Shown here piece by piece: positions 32,432 through 43,778 of a stretch of 64,000 bases of DNA. The notes below the pieces were generated by a model, which was not told where the DNA came from, ran no database searches, and saw nothing but the letters and a program-made list of their open reading frames with translations. The stretch is from NCBI GenBank assembly GCA_012184525.1, contig WOFQ01000054.1, forward strand, positions 186,001 to 250,000. Reading direction: 5' to 3'. A program made the translations under genes and the position numbers. The DNA is from Xenoacremonium recifei. Its lineage: Eukaryota > Ascomycota > Sordariomycetes > Hypocreales > Nectriaceae. Position 1 is the first letter of the stretch. Every line of letters starts with the position of its first letter.

Positions 32432-34066
32432 TCATGAGGGGACCCAGACCAGCTCGATCACGCCGTCGATGTTGCTCATGGGTGTGTTGTCCGGGTGAAC
32501 CCATCGCCAGTCGTCCTTCTTCCTGGTGTAGGTCTGGAGCACGGATCCGTCTGTCCGGACCTCCGACTCCTGCAGCTCCCACGCAATCTTGCGGCCCGTC
32601 TTGAGCAGCGACGGTCGCTGCGGGCCGAGCATGTAGTCCAAGTTCCAGCCGACATTCTCGGGCGCTGCAAACAGCGTCGCCTCGATCTGGTTCCAGTCGA
32701 AGGTCACGCCCTCTGGGTAGTGGGCGATGGAGTAGCCCGAGATGATGAAGTCGTCGGCCGTCAGGAATCGCTGCATCACGCAGTCCTCGCCGCAGGTGTG
32801 GGCGATCTTGGTGAACTGACCAGGCTTCGCGTAATGCCAGCCACCGCCACGGTAGTGGTGCACGGAGAAGGGCTTGATGCCCCATTCGTAGAAGCCGCTG
32901 GGGTGGCCAAAGAAGTCGAGCTGCCACAGGTCCCAGACCGTCGTCAATCGCGTCTCGGTGTTTTCGTAGATGCACTTTCGCAGGAGAATGTCGCCCTGAG
33001 GGCCCCAGCCAGAGTCTGACTCGAGCACCTTTTCGTCGGAGGTGCAGTAGTCGAACAGATCGGTGATCTTCTCGGCCATGGGCACTGATAGGAACACACC
33101 AGCGCCACCAAACGCCTGAGATCCGTGGCGCTCCAGCGCACCGACGTCCTCCGACAGCGTGCCGACGTACATAGGCGAGCGGTAGTTGAACTCATTGAAT
33201 CGGTCAATCAGCCCGTGCATGGACGGGAAGAAAGTGTCGTCGTCGCAAGTCACCAGCCACTTCTTGTTGTGGGCGTCGTGGTGCGTGTACAGGGTTGGAA
33301 CCAGCGTCAAGTATCGAACAGCCATCTCGACAGAAGAGTCGGAGTGGTACACGTCCACATCAATGCCGACATCGCCAAGCAAATTGGCGACCTCCTGAAG
33401 CTCGGCGTCGCTCGCATCCAGCAGCATAAGCAGCAGCTTGCCGCCGTTGGTGTGGCCGCGGCTGTCCGTCAGCCAGTAGATCCATTCGTTGATGGGCGTA
33501 GTCTCGGGGTCCATGAAGCGGTTGTAGGTGGTCGAGACACCAAACATGAAGTCGGAGGCGTTGACAGTAGCGGGCAGGCCCGACTTCGGGACGGCGATCT
33601 CAAGGGGCTCGGCGCAGACCTCCTCGGGGTACTCGCGGCCAACCTCAATGGTCTTGAACTTGTCGGGAAGCAGCTTCTGCTTCAGCGTGGTCATGCTCTT
33701 GCGGTTGAGGCCCTTGGTGCGCTTGAACTTGACGTAGCGCTTCATGTACTGGAACTTGGTCGAGATGTTGTAGCGCTCCTGGACCTCGGTCAGGTGCGGC
33801 ATGTCGACCTCGCAGTTCATCTTGTGCGTGTTGGAGGGCTCCCAGTCGGTGTTCATGGTCGGGCTGTGCGAGAGCGGCGAGTCGTCGATGGGCTCGGGGT
33901 CGCCCTTGACGCCCGTGTGCTTCAGGATGGAATCGCGGACAACCACGGCCTCAGGCCGCAGCGTCAGGGCCATGATGAAGAGGATACATATCGCCGCGAT
34001 GATGGCGCGCGAGATTGGGCTCCGCATGCTTAAGAGGTTCTGGGGAGCAGGAATATTGATCCCCAT
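32432..34066 (-). CDS. GT31-type (DUF604/fringe-like) glycosyltransferase, type II membrane
   Basis: A single exon of 544 residues. A short N-terminal cytosolic part (MGINIPAPQNLLSMRSPISR) precedes one membrane segment (about 21-38, AIIAAICILFIMALTL), then a luminal domain, the layout of a Golgi type II enzyme. The fringe-like catalytic core shows KKWLVTCDDDTFFPSMHGL, with the DDD metal/nucleotide-sugar site, GGAGVFLSVPMAEKI and GWGPQGDILLRKCI. This matches fungal GT31/DUF604 proteins; donor and acceptor sugars are unknown. The open frame extends 60 bases upstream to a TTG, but the first ATG is at 34066, which I take as start. It lies 3' of a long gene-free region. Confidence 0.85.
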   Translation of the reverse strand: MGINIPAPQNLLSMRSPISRAIIAAICILFIMALTLRPEAVVVRDSILKHTGVKGDPEPIDDSPLSHSPTMNTDWEPSNTHKMNCEVDMPHLTEVQERYNISTKFQYMKRYVKFKRTKGLNRKSMTTLKQKLLPDKFKTIEVGREYPEEVCAEPLEIAVPKSGLPATVNASDFMFGVSTTYNRFMDPETTPINEWIYWLTDSRGHTNGGKLLLMLLDASDAELQEVANLLGDVGIDVDVYHSDSSVEMAVRYLTLVPTLYTHHDAHNKKWLVTCDDDTFFPSMHGLIDRFNEFNYRSPMYVGTLSEDVGALERHGSQAFGGAGVFLSVPMAEKITDLFDYCTSDEKVLESDSGWGPQGDILLRKCIYENTETRLTTVWDLWQLDFFGHPSGFYEWGIKPFSVHHYRGGGWHYAKPGQFTKIAHTCGEDCVMQRFLTADDFIISGYSIAHYPEGVTFDWNQIEATLFAAPENVGWNLDYMLGPQRPSLLKTGRKIAWELQESEVRTDGSVLQTYTRKKDDWRWVHPDNTPMSNIDGVIELVWVPS

Positions 34067-37000
34067 GATAGAGGCCGGGGGGGAGGAGAGGGAGGGAGGA
34101 GGGCGGTGCGTGTCGTCGTCTCCCAACGCTGGATGAACGTCGATGCTCGCAATCCGGGATGAGAGATCGATGGTCGAGCCGATTGCTTCCTGAGGATCGG
34201 ACTCGGTGGTGCGGAGGATGACGAGAGGTGAGATTCGAGGATCCGATGCGAGGTCGAGGAGAATCGCAGTCGATCCTGGGGGGACGCGCGGAGGGTGCTA
34301 AGCGAGTGACACGATCATGAAAAGGATCCCAGCTTCGAAAGCAACGAAAGCACGCAAGAACGAGACAGGCTTGATGCGTGTCTCTTCTGGTCAAGGACTG
34401 ACACCTGGGAATGGAAAGGAAAGATTTGAGCTGAAGCCGGGCAGGACAGCAGGAAGGGACAGACAGACAGACACAGACAAACTCCTGGATGGAGGGAGGG
34501 ATGGACGGGATCCAGTCGAGGGGGTGCACCTCAGCAGGGATCGGCCTAGCGTGGCGCGCGGGAAAAGCCAGCGGACGGTGCTAGTGGAATACAGCGGTCT
34601 CTGCACTGTAAAAAAGAAGAACGTGGTGAGGGCGTGGGCGGGCTGAACCTGGGTTGGAAGGGGAGAGGCAAGAAAAAAAAAAGGGGACTTGGCCAGTGGA
34701 GAGGGTGGATTTAATGATTAATGGGGAACGCCCTGAAATCCCCTGGAAGAGCCCCGTCAGCGGCAGCTGGCGACTGATACGTGCTGGGAAAAGAGGAGTG
34801 TGTGTAGGGACGGGAGTCGAATAGATTGCTGGGTGCCGTGAGGGATCGTCTATCGCATCAATTCGACACCGCACACTGCCGAACAGGAAGCAGCTTCTGG
34901 TTCTCTCCTCCTTATCGTGGACATTGGGCTGCTTATCCCACGCCATCGAATGCACCTCCAACCACGCCGCTACTATTGGCTGTAAGCCCGGCCAGCTGCG
35001 CGCACTACAGGCTGACTACAGCGCCTTAAGGAGGCTCTACAATGTACCTACCGATTAGCGCTGCGATATTCGGGCGCGGTGAGCCCCCTGGAGCGGTTCT
35101 AGCGGGCGGGGGCACTGTGTGCTTTCTTTCACTCCCCCTATCTGACTGCAGCTCGCAGCGACGCGATTGACGAGCTAAGCTGCTAGGCCTCTGCGGCTGT
35201 CAGAGCTAGCCAGCCAGCCAGCCAGCCAGGCCAGGCTGAAGAAGAGGTGGAAATATTGGATTGCCTGTGAGGGCTGAGGTGAGGTCTCGCCATTTCCATG
35301 GATCTCAAATCTCTCAGACATTCATGAGGCTCGCGTAGCACCAGATGGGTTCTATCCGCGGCCGGAGAATTGCAGAGACAGTTACAGCGTGGACAGGACA
35401 GGCCACCACATGACTGACATGGACAGTACATCCTCCAAGAATAAACCTGCAATCATCTCACCCCTGGGACCTCGACGGGAGTCTTCCACTTCTGGTGCCG
35501 ATTCGGCAGTCCTTCCACTAGTTCTCAGGCCAGCCCAACCCAACCCATTCTCAGGGATCCAGCCAGCCATAGCTGACGGGCACGGCTGCACGGAAGAGAT
35601 TAGGTGCCTCGACCGCCCGACTCCCGTCCCCGATGCAACAGGTTACTCCCAGCCTCACGGCCACGGTCGATCCTGTTCATAGGCGGACAGAGTTTCGGGG
35701 ATGGGATTTCGTCACTTGCGCGTGGGTTGGCGACATCCCCTCCGTTTGATTGCGCATGCATGCCCATACCGGGGCTGTTTGCCACGAAATTCACACAGTA
35801 CAGATCCCAGGAGTTCCATTCTTACGTGTAGTCCTCCGTATTATCATGAGGTGTTCTCGTCAGCTGCCGGCTTCCTTATTATTGCTCGACTGGCCATCTC
35901 TTCAGCAGCCAAGCAAGTTGACGCGTCCAGCGAGAAACAATCCCAGACAGGCCCTCTACCAAGCTTTTAGGAGTGGGAACAAGAATAGGACCCGTTTGTT
36001 GAAGGTGCCTAGCGCTTTATCGTCGTCAGCTCGACCCTCGTTGGCCACAGCTTATGAACAGGGTGGAATCGCCCGTCCCAAGGTAAGGTTCATTGTTCAT
36101 TCCTCGTGGCGGCTTCATGGACGCGAGAAATCTACAATTGGGGTACGGAGTAATGGACCTGATAACGATAGGTAAACATGGGAATCTTCAATATCATGGG
36201 TGTCGCGACGCAGGTCATCATTACGGAGTAGGCATTATCAGTATCATCAGCCACGCCTCCTTGGCTTATCATCTAATATCCCAAGGGCTGAATTTGACTT
36301 CGCTAGTCATCAGCTCTGCTTATTCAAATCGACATCCCATCCCTTTTTGCACCATCCTTCACTTCGTATATCACTGGCATTTACTGTCCCTCTGCCCTCG
36401 CCGCATAACCCGGATCAATCCTTCAACCCCTGGACGTGGAAACTGTTTCACTCGACATTCCACCCCCATTCGAGACATCCAATCGACCGCGGGGCATGCC
36501 TGGACGGTCAAACGCGTCTCTGACAGCATTGTCAAACGGAAGATGACTGCTAATTCGCGGCTGGATGCCGATCGCGACCCCATCTGCTCTGCTCCCGCAC
36601 CTTTCTCTTCCCGCTGATCCAGGTCCGTGAGTGATTGGTGTCATTGCCGCTGTCTCCCAGTGGCTGCTGGCCTGCGAACGAGTCGCGCTGCCCTGAACAG
36701 TGGCGGGAAGCTTGTTCACGGGCCATTTTGGGATCTGCGACAAAAGCCGGGCTGTGCTGCTCCAGCAAAATGTCACTGCCGCGGCGATGCAAACTTGTGG
36801 GTGCCGCACAAAGTCTCGTACTGGATGCTGCTCGACACACACCACTGCTTTTCACATGTCACGCAGCTGGATGACTTGCAGCCAACCCTCGCAAATAGGA
36901 TGCTTCTTTAGGGTATAACAAACATTACCGTTGCGCCGTGCAACGTCGACTAAAGTCCTGACTTGGATCGGCTACTACTCTAGGAAATCCCTCGCACACT

Positions 37001-37072
37001 AACTGAATCATCATGGTGGTATCCGTAACTCGTATCCGTCGTTGAACAATTCCTCAACCATCAACTGGACCC
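34067..37072. other. long intergenic region
   Basis: About 3 kb without a recognisable gene; it is the 5' region of the GT31-type gene and the 3' region of the SYLF gene. Apart from the AGCC repeat at 35208-35229, only short open frames without motifs were seen. Confidence 0.5.
35208..35229. repeat. AGCC tetranucleotide microsatellite
   Basis: Five and a half perfect tandem copies of AGCC. Confidence 0.9.
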
Positions 37073-38864
37073 TCAGCGGTATTGATACTTGTTGTCTCCA
37101 ACGCCCGGGCGCTGCACGCCGTCATCAACATACGCCGGTGGTGGAGCCGAAGCCGGATCGGAGCTGGACCCGGATCCCGGTGCAGGTGCTGGCGGAGCGG
37201 GAGCCGTCGTTGAAACAGCCGGAGCTGCGACAACTGGTGATTTGCCGTCTTTGCTCTCCTTGCCCTCCTTGAGCTTCAGGGCGTGGGCGTCAATCTCGCG
37301 GAGCGTGTCCAGCAGCCCGCGACATCCGGCAGGCCATCCCGTCGTTCCAGTCGTCACGCTGGGGACCTCTCCCTTGAGAATACTTGCAATCGGGATTGCC
37401 TTGCCGTAGAATCTCGTATTTGCATCCCTGCGCTCCACAATGATGGTGCCGTCAATCTGGATGCCGGCGTAGAACCCGCGGGACTTGACGTAGCTGTAGA
37501 CGGGCTTGAAGCGGCTGGCGCTGAGACTCCGGCGGTGGCTTTTCTTGTCGACCTCAGGTTTCAGGGTCTGTTCCGTCGGCGCAGTCTCCTTCGGCGCCTC
37601 ATCCTTGGGCTTCTTCTCTTCTTTGGCCTTTCCAGCGCCAAATTCCAGAGCGCCCCCGGCTCCATATGGACCAGCGGTGACGGCTAGGTCGCTGCCGAGA
37701 CTGACACGTGCGCTGGTCATGAATGCCTTGAGGGCTTCTTGGGTGTTGATCACCAATACGGAGTCGTAAATATCCAATCCTACTACAAAGCCACCGGCGA
37801 GCGTACTGAAAACTCTGAGTTAGTTGTAGTCTCCTACAGGGAATGTGAGTATAATTACTTGATGGAGATAGCAGATGGCGGGCCCCAAGACCGATCGGGG
37901 AGTCTTGCGATGAGGATGCCACTGCCGACAGACCCGGTGACATTGAACCCAGCTCGAAGCGTCTAAAGACAGATTTAGTTAGGTTATCTTAGCCGTTGGG
38001 CGGTTCGAGAACATACCGTGAACACCGCAAGTCCGACAGCGTTGGAAATGACCTTGGGAGGGATTGTGACCAATACACGACTCTTGGGCTTTTCCTTGGT
38101 GGGATCGATTATATTGTCGGTTGTCTCGGTGGCCTTGGGATCGGTCGAAGTCGGAAGCTTGTCAGAGGCAGGGTCGGCATATGTTCCTTTCTCTGTTGCG
38201 CCACAAATTAGCGATATCCAAAGCTCTCCGGCTTGTGTCTCAACTTACTGCAAAAGTCGATAAGGATGGTGGAAGCTTTGTCGCACTCCTTCTCTAGCTC
38301 TTCAGGGAGAAATGCATTGCTGCCGAGCTTGTTGGCAACCAAATTGACCGAGCCAGCAGCCTTGAGCCCGAGCTGGGAGAAGCGCTCGCTCCATCCATGG
38401 TGCTTCTTTGGGTGTTCATCGACAGGAGTCGTCCCCGCGGAGCCAGCTGTTTGTGTCTGGGCTTGACTCGTAGGAGGAGGAGCAAAGGCGGGCGCGGCAG
38501 GATTATAGCTCGGGATCTGATAGTTCTGGGTCGGGTTCTGGGCAGGCTGCTCGGTCGACTGAACTGGGTTCGCACTCAGAGGTTCGGGGTGAGTGGGATT
38601 CTGCGACGGTGGAGGCCCAGGAGGAGGAGGGGGGAAGTACGGCTGCTTCTTCTCGTCATGCTGGGCTGGCGGAGGGCCGGGAGGTGGTGGCGGGAACTGG
38701 TAGGGTTTGGCCTGGTCTTGCGTCGTTTGGGTCGAAGCTTGAGTTTGTGTCGTTGGCGATGCTGCGAGCTCCTGAACAGGGAATAAGCCCGTCGTTGGAG
38801 CAGGAGGGTTCTGTTGCGCGGGGGGCGGTCCAGGTGGTGGAGGGGGGAAGTCTTGGTTCGCCAT
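37073..38864 (-). CDS. SYLF (Ysc84-like) domain protein with proline-rich head
   Basis: Exons (minus) 38864-38249, 38192-38017, 37962-37859 and 37805-37073 give 542 residues. The head has three FPPPPPGPPP blocks, possible ligands of SH3 domains or profilin. The SYLF domain runs from about 180 to 440: LEKECDKASTILIDFC, KKGTYADPAS, VLVTIPPKVISNAVGLAVFT, AGFNVTGSVGSGILIARL, SWGPPSAISI, GGFVVGLDIYDSVLVIN and SYVKSRGFYAGIQIDGT. SYLF domains of Ysc84/Lsb3 bind phosphoinositides and actin and act at endocytic sites. Unlike yeast Ysc84 there is no SH3 domain; an insertion rich in Lys/Glu splits the SYLF region and the tail is Pro/Ala-rich. It probably acts at the plasma membrane or cortex (inference). 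Confidence 0.85.
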
Positions 38865-39218
38865 GGTGGTGATGAGAGCGCGCGGGGTAGAGGATGAACG
38901 GTAGAAGTTCGATTTGAGAGATAAAAGATGCTGGGTAGAGGATACTGAAGCAATTGCGAACAGGAAAGCAGGATAGATATAGCCTCAAGCCGGTACTGCA
39001 GCACCGTTACATGGCACCACCAAGTGCCACTCAAGATCATTGGCGAGCAGTTGATGTCATGGCCTGTGGCTGATGCGTGGATGATGCGGTTCGGACCCCG
39101 CGCCACAGGGGGCCTCCAGCCACTATCCTTGAATTGGTTTAAGTGGCGCGCGTCCCAACGGTTCTCTGCAGCAGCTCTTCAGCTGCCATGGGACCCTGTC
39201 TTTCACCCAATCTATCGA
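38865..39218. promoter_or_regulatory. divergent promoter region
   Basis: 354 bases between the SYLF gene (-) and the Zn2Cys6 gene (+). No specific site can be assigned. Confidence 0.35.
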
Positions 39219-40938
39219 ATGAAGATCGCAAAGGCTTGTCGCGAATGCCGTCTAGCGAAAAGGAAATGCGTCCAGGAAGATGCTGGTGGCTGTGTCCCGT
39301 GTAAGAGACGCGGACTCTCGTGCTCATCAAAGGACCCGAGACGAGATGTCCAAGGACGGCCGATACTCCCAACCCGTGCTGAGCCCCCTGCTGGCGTGAA
39401 CATCTCACACGAGGATGTTGTCGAAGTGGTGAAGATTTATCTCAGATACATCCACAATTGTCCTCACACTCTATTTCATGACCCAACCCTCCTCCGACAG
39501 GTAGAGGAGAAGACGCTGCCACACAAGGTGCTCTACGGTATTCTTGGACTCGGAGCTCGGTAAGTCTGACTTTGCCTTGAGACTTGGGCTTGAGTTAAAC
39601 CGCGTAAGATTCTCTTCAAACCCCGACATCAGGAGCCAGGCGGACCAGTTTGCGAGTCTTTGCAGAACGGAGCTGAATCGAGAGATTGACGACATCAGTC
39701 TCATGAGTATACAAGCATGTGTTCTCCTCGGGAATATCCTTGGAGCTGAAGGGGCTGTTGATGTTGAGTTTCTTTACTTTGGTGAATATTCCTGTCATTG
39801 ACACACTGCTCTGCTTCTAACAGGTCCTTCAAGGTATTGCATTGAGAATGTACCAGATCTTGCGTCTCGATGAGCCTATCACCTCGGGCGATATCATCGA
39901 GCAGGAGATTCGACTACGTATACGATGGAGTCTTTACATGATCGACCGGTGGTCAGCTGCCGGCAAGCAAGCTCGTCCTCCCTGATAGGACCAACTGCTG
40001 ATTGCAGGACTAGGGACCAACATCAACTTTACAATTGCCGAAGACGATCGCTGTCCTTTGCCAATGGATGAGCTCCAGTTTAAGTCCCTGACGGGCCTCG
40101 AGTCGGAAGCTTCCATCTCCATCTCCCGCCCTGGCCTTTGGGGTCGGATGATCCATCTCGCGCGAATATTTTACCAGATCCAAGACCTTCATAGACAACA
40201 CGTCAATCACGACATTAACGACTATGAGACTGAACAGAGGACCCATACTCTTGCCGCAATCCTCGATTCTTTTGTCGAAGAGCTCCCGCCTCAGATACGG
40301 CTGACAGAAGATAACGCAGAGTGGCATGCAAAGCACGGCCTGGGCCATTGTTGGGTTGCCCTACACCTAGGATACCATCACTACTCAACCCTGCTCTTCT
40401 TCAACTACTTGGACCTTCAGCTCGAGCGAACACCGGCGCATCTCTTGTTTGCAAACCGGTGCAAATACCATGCCGCAGCCTTCAGCGATCTCTTGGGTCT
40501 CTCGATGCGCATCCCGGGTTGTGAAGCAATGTACTTCATTGTCGCGCACATGGCTGTGGTTTCGTCTGCTGCAATTCTGCACAACTTATTGTTCGGGCCA
40601 CAGGATGAGTTGCAAGAGACGCGCGATAGGCTCAAATTCAACTTCGAAATGATTGTCAGACTACAAACCTACTGGCCTGCAGTGAAGCAATTGGTAAGCC
40701 TCTGACTCAAAACTAAGGACGAGCACTCGCTGACAAGCAACAGATGGAGAGACTGTTTGTCTTTCAAAGGGCTTGCATGTGGATGGACGATCCCAACACG
40801 CACAAGGTTGACAAATGGATGGTGAACTTCTTGATGCACCATGCTCTACCTGTCCCAGAAAAGTTTGAAGTCGGGCGAGAAGGAACTTCAATACGGACAA
40901 GCTATGTGTACGACGCAATGTCCATATTGCGAAGGTAG
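39219..40938 (+). CDS. Zn2Cys6 transcription factor of putative galactoside cluster
   Basis: Exons 39219-39559, 39609-39781, 39834-39962, 40008-40693 and 40744-40938 give 507 residues. The protein starts MKIAKACRECRLAKRKCVQE and holds a full Zn2Cys6 cluster. A fungal-specific regulatory domain follows (about 75-350) with YLRYIHNCPHTLFHDPTLL, LYFGIALRMYQILRL and RWSLYMIDRWSAAGLG. The third intron (39963-40007) only works with a GC donor (G/GCAAGC) and AG acceptor; reading on meets a TGA at 39993, and no GT donor of reasonable size restores the frame. It is followed by the GH35 gene (convergent) and a permease, so it may regulate them; there is no direct proof. It is divergent from the SYLF gene. 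Confidence 0.8.
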
Positions 40939-41363
40939 AAAGGTATGGCCTTCGATACTGCACGATCAACCGGTTAGGAGTCTGGGTCATAGAAGGTTAG
41001 GATTCAGATGAGAGTCCAGATTAGGGATTCAGACGTAGGTTTCAGATCAAGGATCCAGACTAGAAACTCAGATCTAGGCTTTAAGCGAGGGCTTCGTATA
41101 AAGGACTCAAACTATATATTTGATTCAGAATGACCGTTAAAGTCGGGCGGTTTTTGGTGCTTGCTGGAGCCAAGGGTTAGGTGCGCGATTGTCAGACTTG
41201 CGGCAGCCGGATGCTCTATACCCATTCAGATGGACCTTGGGCTGATGGATGAGTTTTACTGACATTTATGACAGGCAGGAACCAAATTCTAAGTACTGAA
41301 TCCGTCTAATCATTTTAAAAATTCTGTGCGGTAGCTATCAGGACCACATCTTTGTATCCTGCC
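40939..41363. other. intergenic between convergent genes
   Basis: 425 bases between the Zn2Cys6 gene (+) and the GH35 gene (-), holding the tandem repeat at 41001-41077. Confidence 0.5.
41001..41077. repeat. degenerate 12-14 bp tandem repeat (TCAGATNWAG)
   Basis: Six adjoining units of the form GATTCAGATNNAG (for example GATTCAGATGAGA, GATTCAGACGTAG, GATCCAGACTAG) fill the region. Confidence 0.7.
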
Positions 41364-43112
41364 TCAATCCTCCTCTTCGAGATGGTAAACCTCCAGCTCT
41401 GCTATCATAGTTTTGGCAGGAATGGTAACACAAATGGGGAATCCGCCGTAGTCAGGGTCCTCGTTTGGCATCATCGCGAAGATACCTCCCCTTGTCTCAT
41501 CGCCGTTCAAGACACGGCCCGTCCGCAGCTTTCCCGTTGCCTCATCCTCCACGATCTTCTCCTCGAACCGCAAGAAGCCAGTAAATGTCGCCTCTGGCTT
41601 CAAAGCCTTTGCACGGACTTGGAACCCCCATCCGATGAGTAGGAAGACGCCGCCACCGCGGTGGATGACCATGCCGGAGCCCGGTCCAGGGCGGCCGAAG
41701 ACAAAGCATCGCTCAATGGTGATCTCGTAACCACCCCAGTGGCGGATTATGGGCTCACTGGGATCGGTTCCGTCGGCGCGCAGCTCGTCAAAGCAGAAGC
41801 CTACTGAAGAGTCTGGCTTCCTTTGTGAGTCTAGCACCAGAGCTGAGACGGACTTGAGCAGGCCATAGTGCTTTGTGTAGGGGCAGGTAGCAGACTCAAG
41901 AGTGTCAATGCCAAAGGGCGAAACACCCAATGCAGCGTGCGTTCCGTAGGCAATCCATGCTCGACGGACACCATATTCGTCGCGACGCTGCTCAGGGATG
42001 AACAATGGCTGATTGCGATGGCGGTACTTAGCGCAAGACTTCGAGTAATGGGTCAGGTAGACATCGGGTGCGATGAAGGACAGGTTTGGCACGAACTTTT
42101 GCCATATGTCCAACACATTAGGAGTGCCACCGCCTGAGGGATACGTTCCAGGCTCACCACCGCCACCAACAACAACGGGGAAGCCGTTGTCGCCATCGTC
42201 AATGTCATTGTAGTTCATCCAGACGTTGGTGTAGTATGGGATCTGGTATTGCTCTCTGCCCGCTCCTGCAACCTGGTTGAGATATTGTGCGTAGTGATAA
42301 GCCATAAACAGCTCGTCGGTCTTGGGACCCTTGCCAAAGACAGATTCCCAGCCGGAGTTCTTGGCGTCGGGTGAGCGGGCCTTGAACTGCGAGAGATTTT
42401 GTCGCAAATCCGCGTGAAGAGCATCCCAATCCTCCGAGAGGAACTTCAAAAGGTCCTCTGGTACAGGCGCGTTGAACCTCTCGTTGGCTAGTTTGGAGCC
42501 GTCTCGAGAGTCGCCTAACAGACCAGTCTCATTTTCGACCTGGACCATCAGGACGGTAGAGTGTTCTTGATCAAACTCCTTTACGTGGCTCATCAGCTTT
42601 GCAAAGGCCTTGGCGTCCGCCTTAGGAGCCTCGCTGTCAAAAATGGAGACAACGTCAGCGGTCTCGAGGACACCTCCGGCCTTCCTAAGCTTGGCTCGAG
42701 GGAACCGCTTGGGGTTGGTCTTCACCCAGGCTGGAGCATAGGTGCTGATACCTGGTAACAATAAGTCAATGACTGAGTAGAAAGTTGTCTCTTTAGACTT
42801 ACCGTTCTTGAATGATCCAAACCAGAGTATCACAATGTGGATGTTGTGCTTTCGAGCTCCCAGGATGACCTTGTCCAACTCGTCGAAGTTGAACTGGCCC
42901 TCCACCGGCTCAGTCATCTCCCAGGTGACGCATCCGAGCACGGTGTTTATGTTCATGTCAGCCAGCTTCTGCCAGTTCGTGTCCATGAACTCCGCGCTCG
43001 TCATAGATGAGTTCTGCAGCTCAGCAGCCAGCATGAGGAATGGCTTGCCATTGACCACCAGCTGTTTGCTGTTAGGCGTGCTCACAAGGTGCGGGATCTT
43101 GATCTCAGTCAT
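41364..43112 (-). CDS. GH35-type beta-galactosidase with DUF5597 domain, no signal peptide
   Basis: Exons (minus) 43112-42803 and 42751-41364 give 565 residues. The TIM barrel has VNGKPFLMLAAELQNSS, NTVLGCVTWEMTEPVEG, the acid/base Glu in LMVQVENETG (about residue 175) and the nucleophile Glu in LFIPEQRRDE (about 356). The last 130 residues form a beta-rich domain of DUF5597 type (GGVFLLIGWGFQVR...GGFPICVTIPAKTMIAELEVY). This architecture is that of bacterial Bgl35A-like beta-galactosidases, some of which remove galactose from xyloglucan pieces, rather than the large secreted fungal GH35 enzymes. No signal peptide is present, so it should act in the cytosol on imported galactosides. The intron 42752-42802 is 51 bases, stopless and in frame. 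It is divergent from a lactose-permease-like gene. Confidence 0.88.
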   Translation of the reverse strand: MTEIKIPHLVSTPNSKQLVVNGKPFLMLAAELQNSSMTSAEFMDTNWQKLADMNINTVLGCVTWEMTEPVEGQFNFDELDKVILGARKHNIHIVILWFGSFKNGKSKETTFYSVIDLLLPGISTYAPAWVKTNPKRFPRAKLRKAGGVLETADVVSIFDSEAPKADAKAFAKLMSHVKEFDQEHSTVLMVQVENETGLLGDSRDGSKLANERFNAPVPEDLLKFLSEDWDALHADLRQNLSQFKARSPDAKNSGWESVFGKGPKTDELFMAYHYAQYLNQVAGAGREQYQIPYYTNVWMNYNDIDDGDNGFPVVVGGGGEPGTYPSGGGTPNVLDIWQKFVPNLSFIAPDVYLTHYSKSCAKYRHRNQPLFIPEQRRDEYGVRRAWIAYGTHAALGVSPFGIDTLESATCPYTKHYGLLKSVSALVLDSQRKPDSSVGFCFDELRADGTDPSEPIIRHWGGYEITIERCFVFGRPGPGSGMVIHRGGGVFLLIGWGFQVRAKALKPEATFTGFLRFEEKIVEDEATGKLRTGRVLNGDETRGGIFAMMPNEDPDYGGFPICVTIPAKTMIAELEVYHLEEED

Positions 43113-43201
43113 GATGGGCAGGGCTCCAGGCGAGGTAAAGACAAAGATTGGTGCGGATGCGGGAGGGCTCTGTGGTCTGGGACATGGCCGACATGTTTGC
43201 G

Positions 43202-43210
43202 CCTTATATC
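43202..43210 (-). promoter_or_regulatory. TATA-like box of GH35 gene
   Basis: Minus-strand GATATAAGG lies about 90 bases before the ATG at 43112. Confidence 0.45.
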
Positions 43211-43683
43211 ATGCCGGAAGGCTCCTTTATCGCTCGTTCTGATGTTTCGCAACAGCTTCAAACTCCGCCTCTCCACAGACAGCTGATCACATGGGGGCGG
43301 TTCGGACGCATGCGACGCAGTTCCCCAAAGCTGAGCCGGCTTTGCCAGGAGTTGATTCGACGATAAGCCGTCGTGGAGCCTCGCATCGGGAATTCAACGT
43401 GGGCTTTGAGAGGGGCTGGAATTGCTCGAGGCTCACGAGTCGAGCGCTTCCAACATCCTGCCCTTGGCCGGGAATGGCGTGGACTCATTGGCTGTTAAGC
43501 CGGTGCTAGCCACATCCCCAGGAAGCTAACGACTGGTTTGGTCTGGAGATGAAGCGAGAAACATGATCAGATCTGGGGAGACGAGGCTAATTCCTGCGGG
43601 TCTCATACCCCAGAAACTCGGCTCAGTTACCTGGATGCCGGAGTCGGCCATGTCTGGTGATGAAGCTGGCCTCTGCCGACGAG

Positions 43684-43692
43684 TATATATAG
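43684..43692 (+). promoter_or_regulatory. TATA box of permease gene
   Basis: TATATATAG lies about 90 bases before the ATG at 43779. Confidence 0.5.
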
Positions 43693-43778
43693 GGCCAAGG
43701 GTCGACGGGTAAAGGGGTTGAGAATCAGCAACAACTCCTGCATTCTTTCTTTACCCCTGGCCAAGGACCTCCATTGCA

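Larger units (their letters stand above)
43113..43778. promoter_or_regulatory. shared promoter of GH35 and permease genes
   Basis: 666 bases between the divergent genes. A TATA-like box lies near each start (43202-43210 minus, 43684-43692 plus). CGGAGTCGG at 43639-43647 is a CGG-N3-CGG direct repeat, a possible Zn2Cys6 site. Function is inferred. Confidence 0.45.

Noticed and set aside
33125..34033. 302-residue open frame opposite the GT31-type gene
   Set aside because: Antisense shadow of a GC-rich gene; no motif, while the minus strand encodes a full glycosyltransferase.
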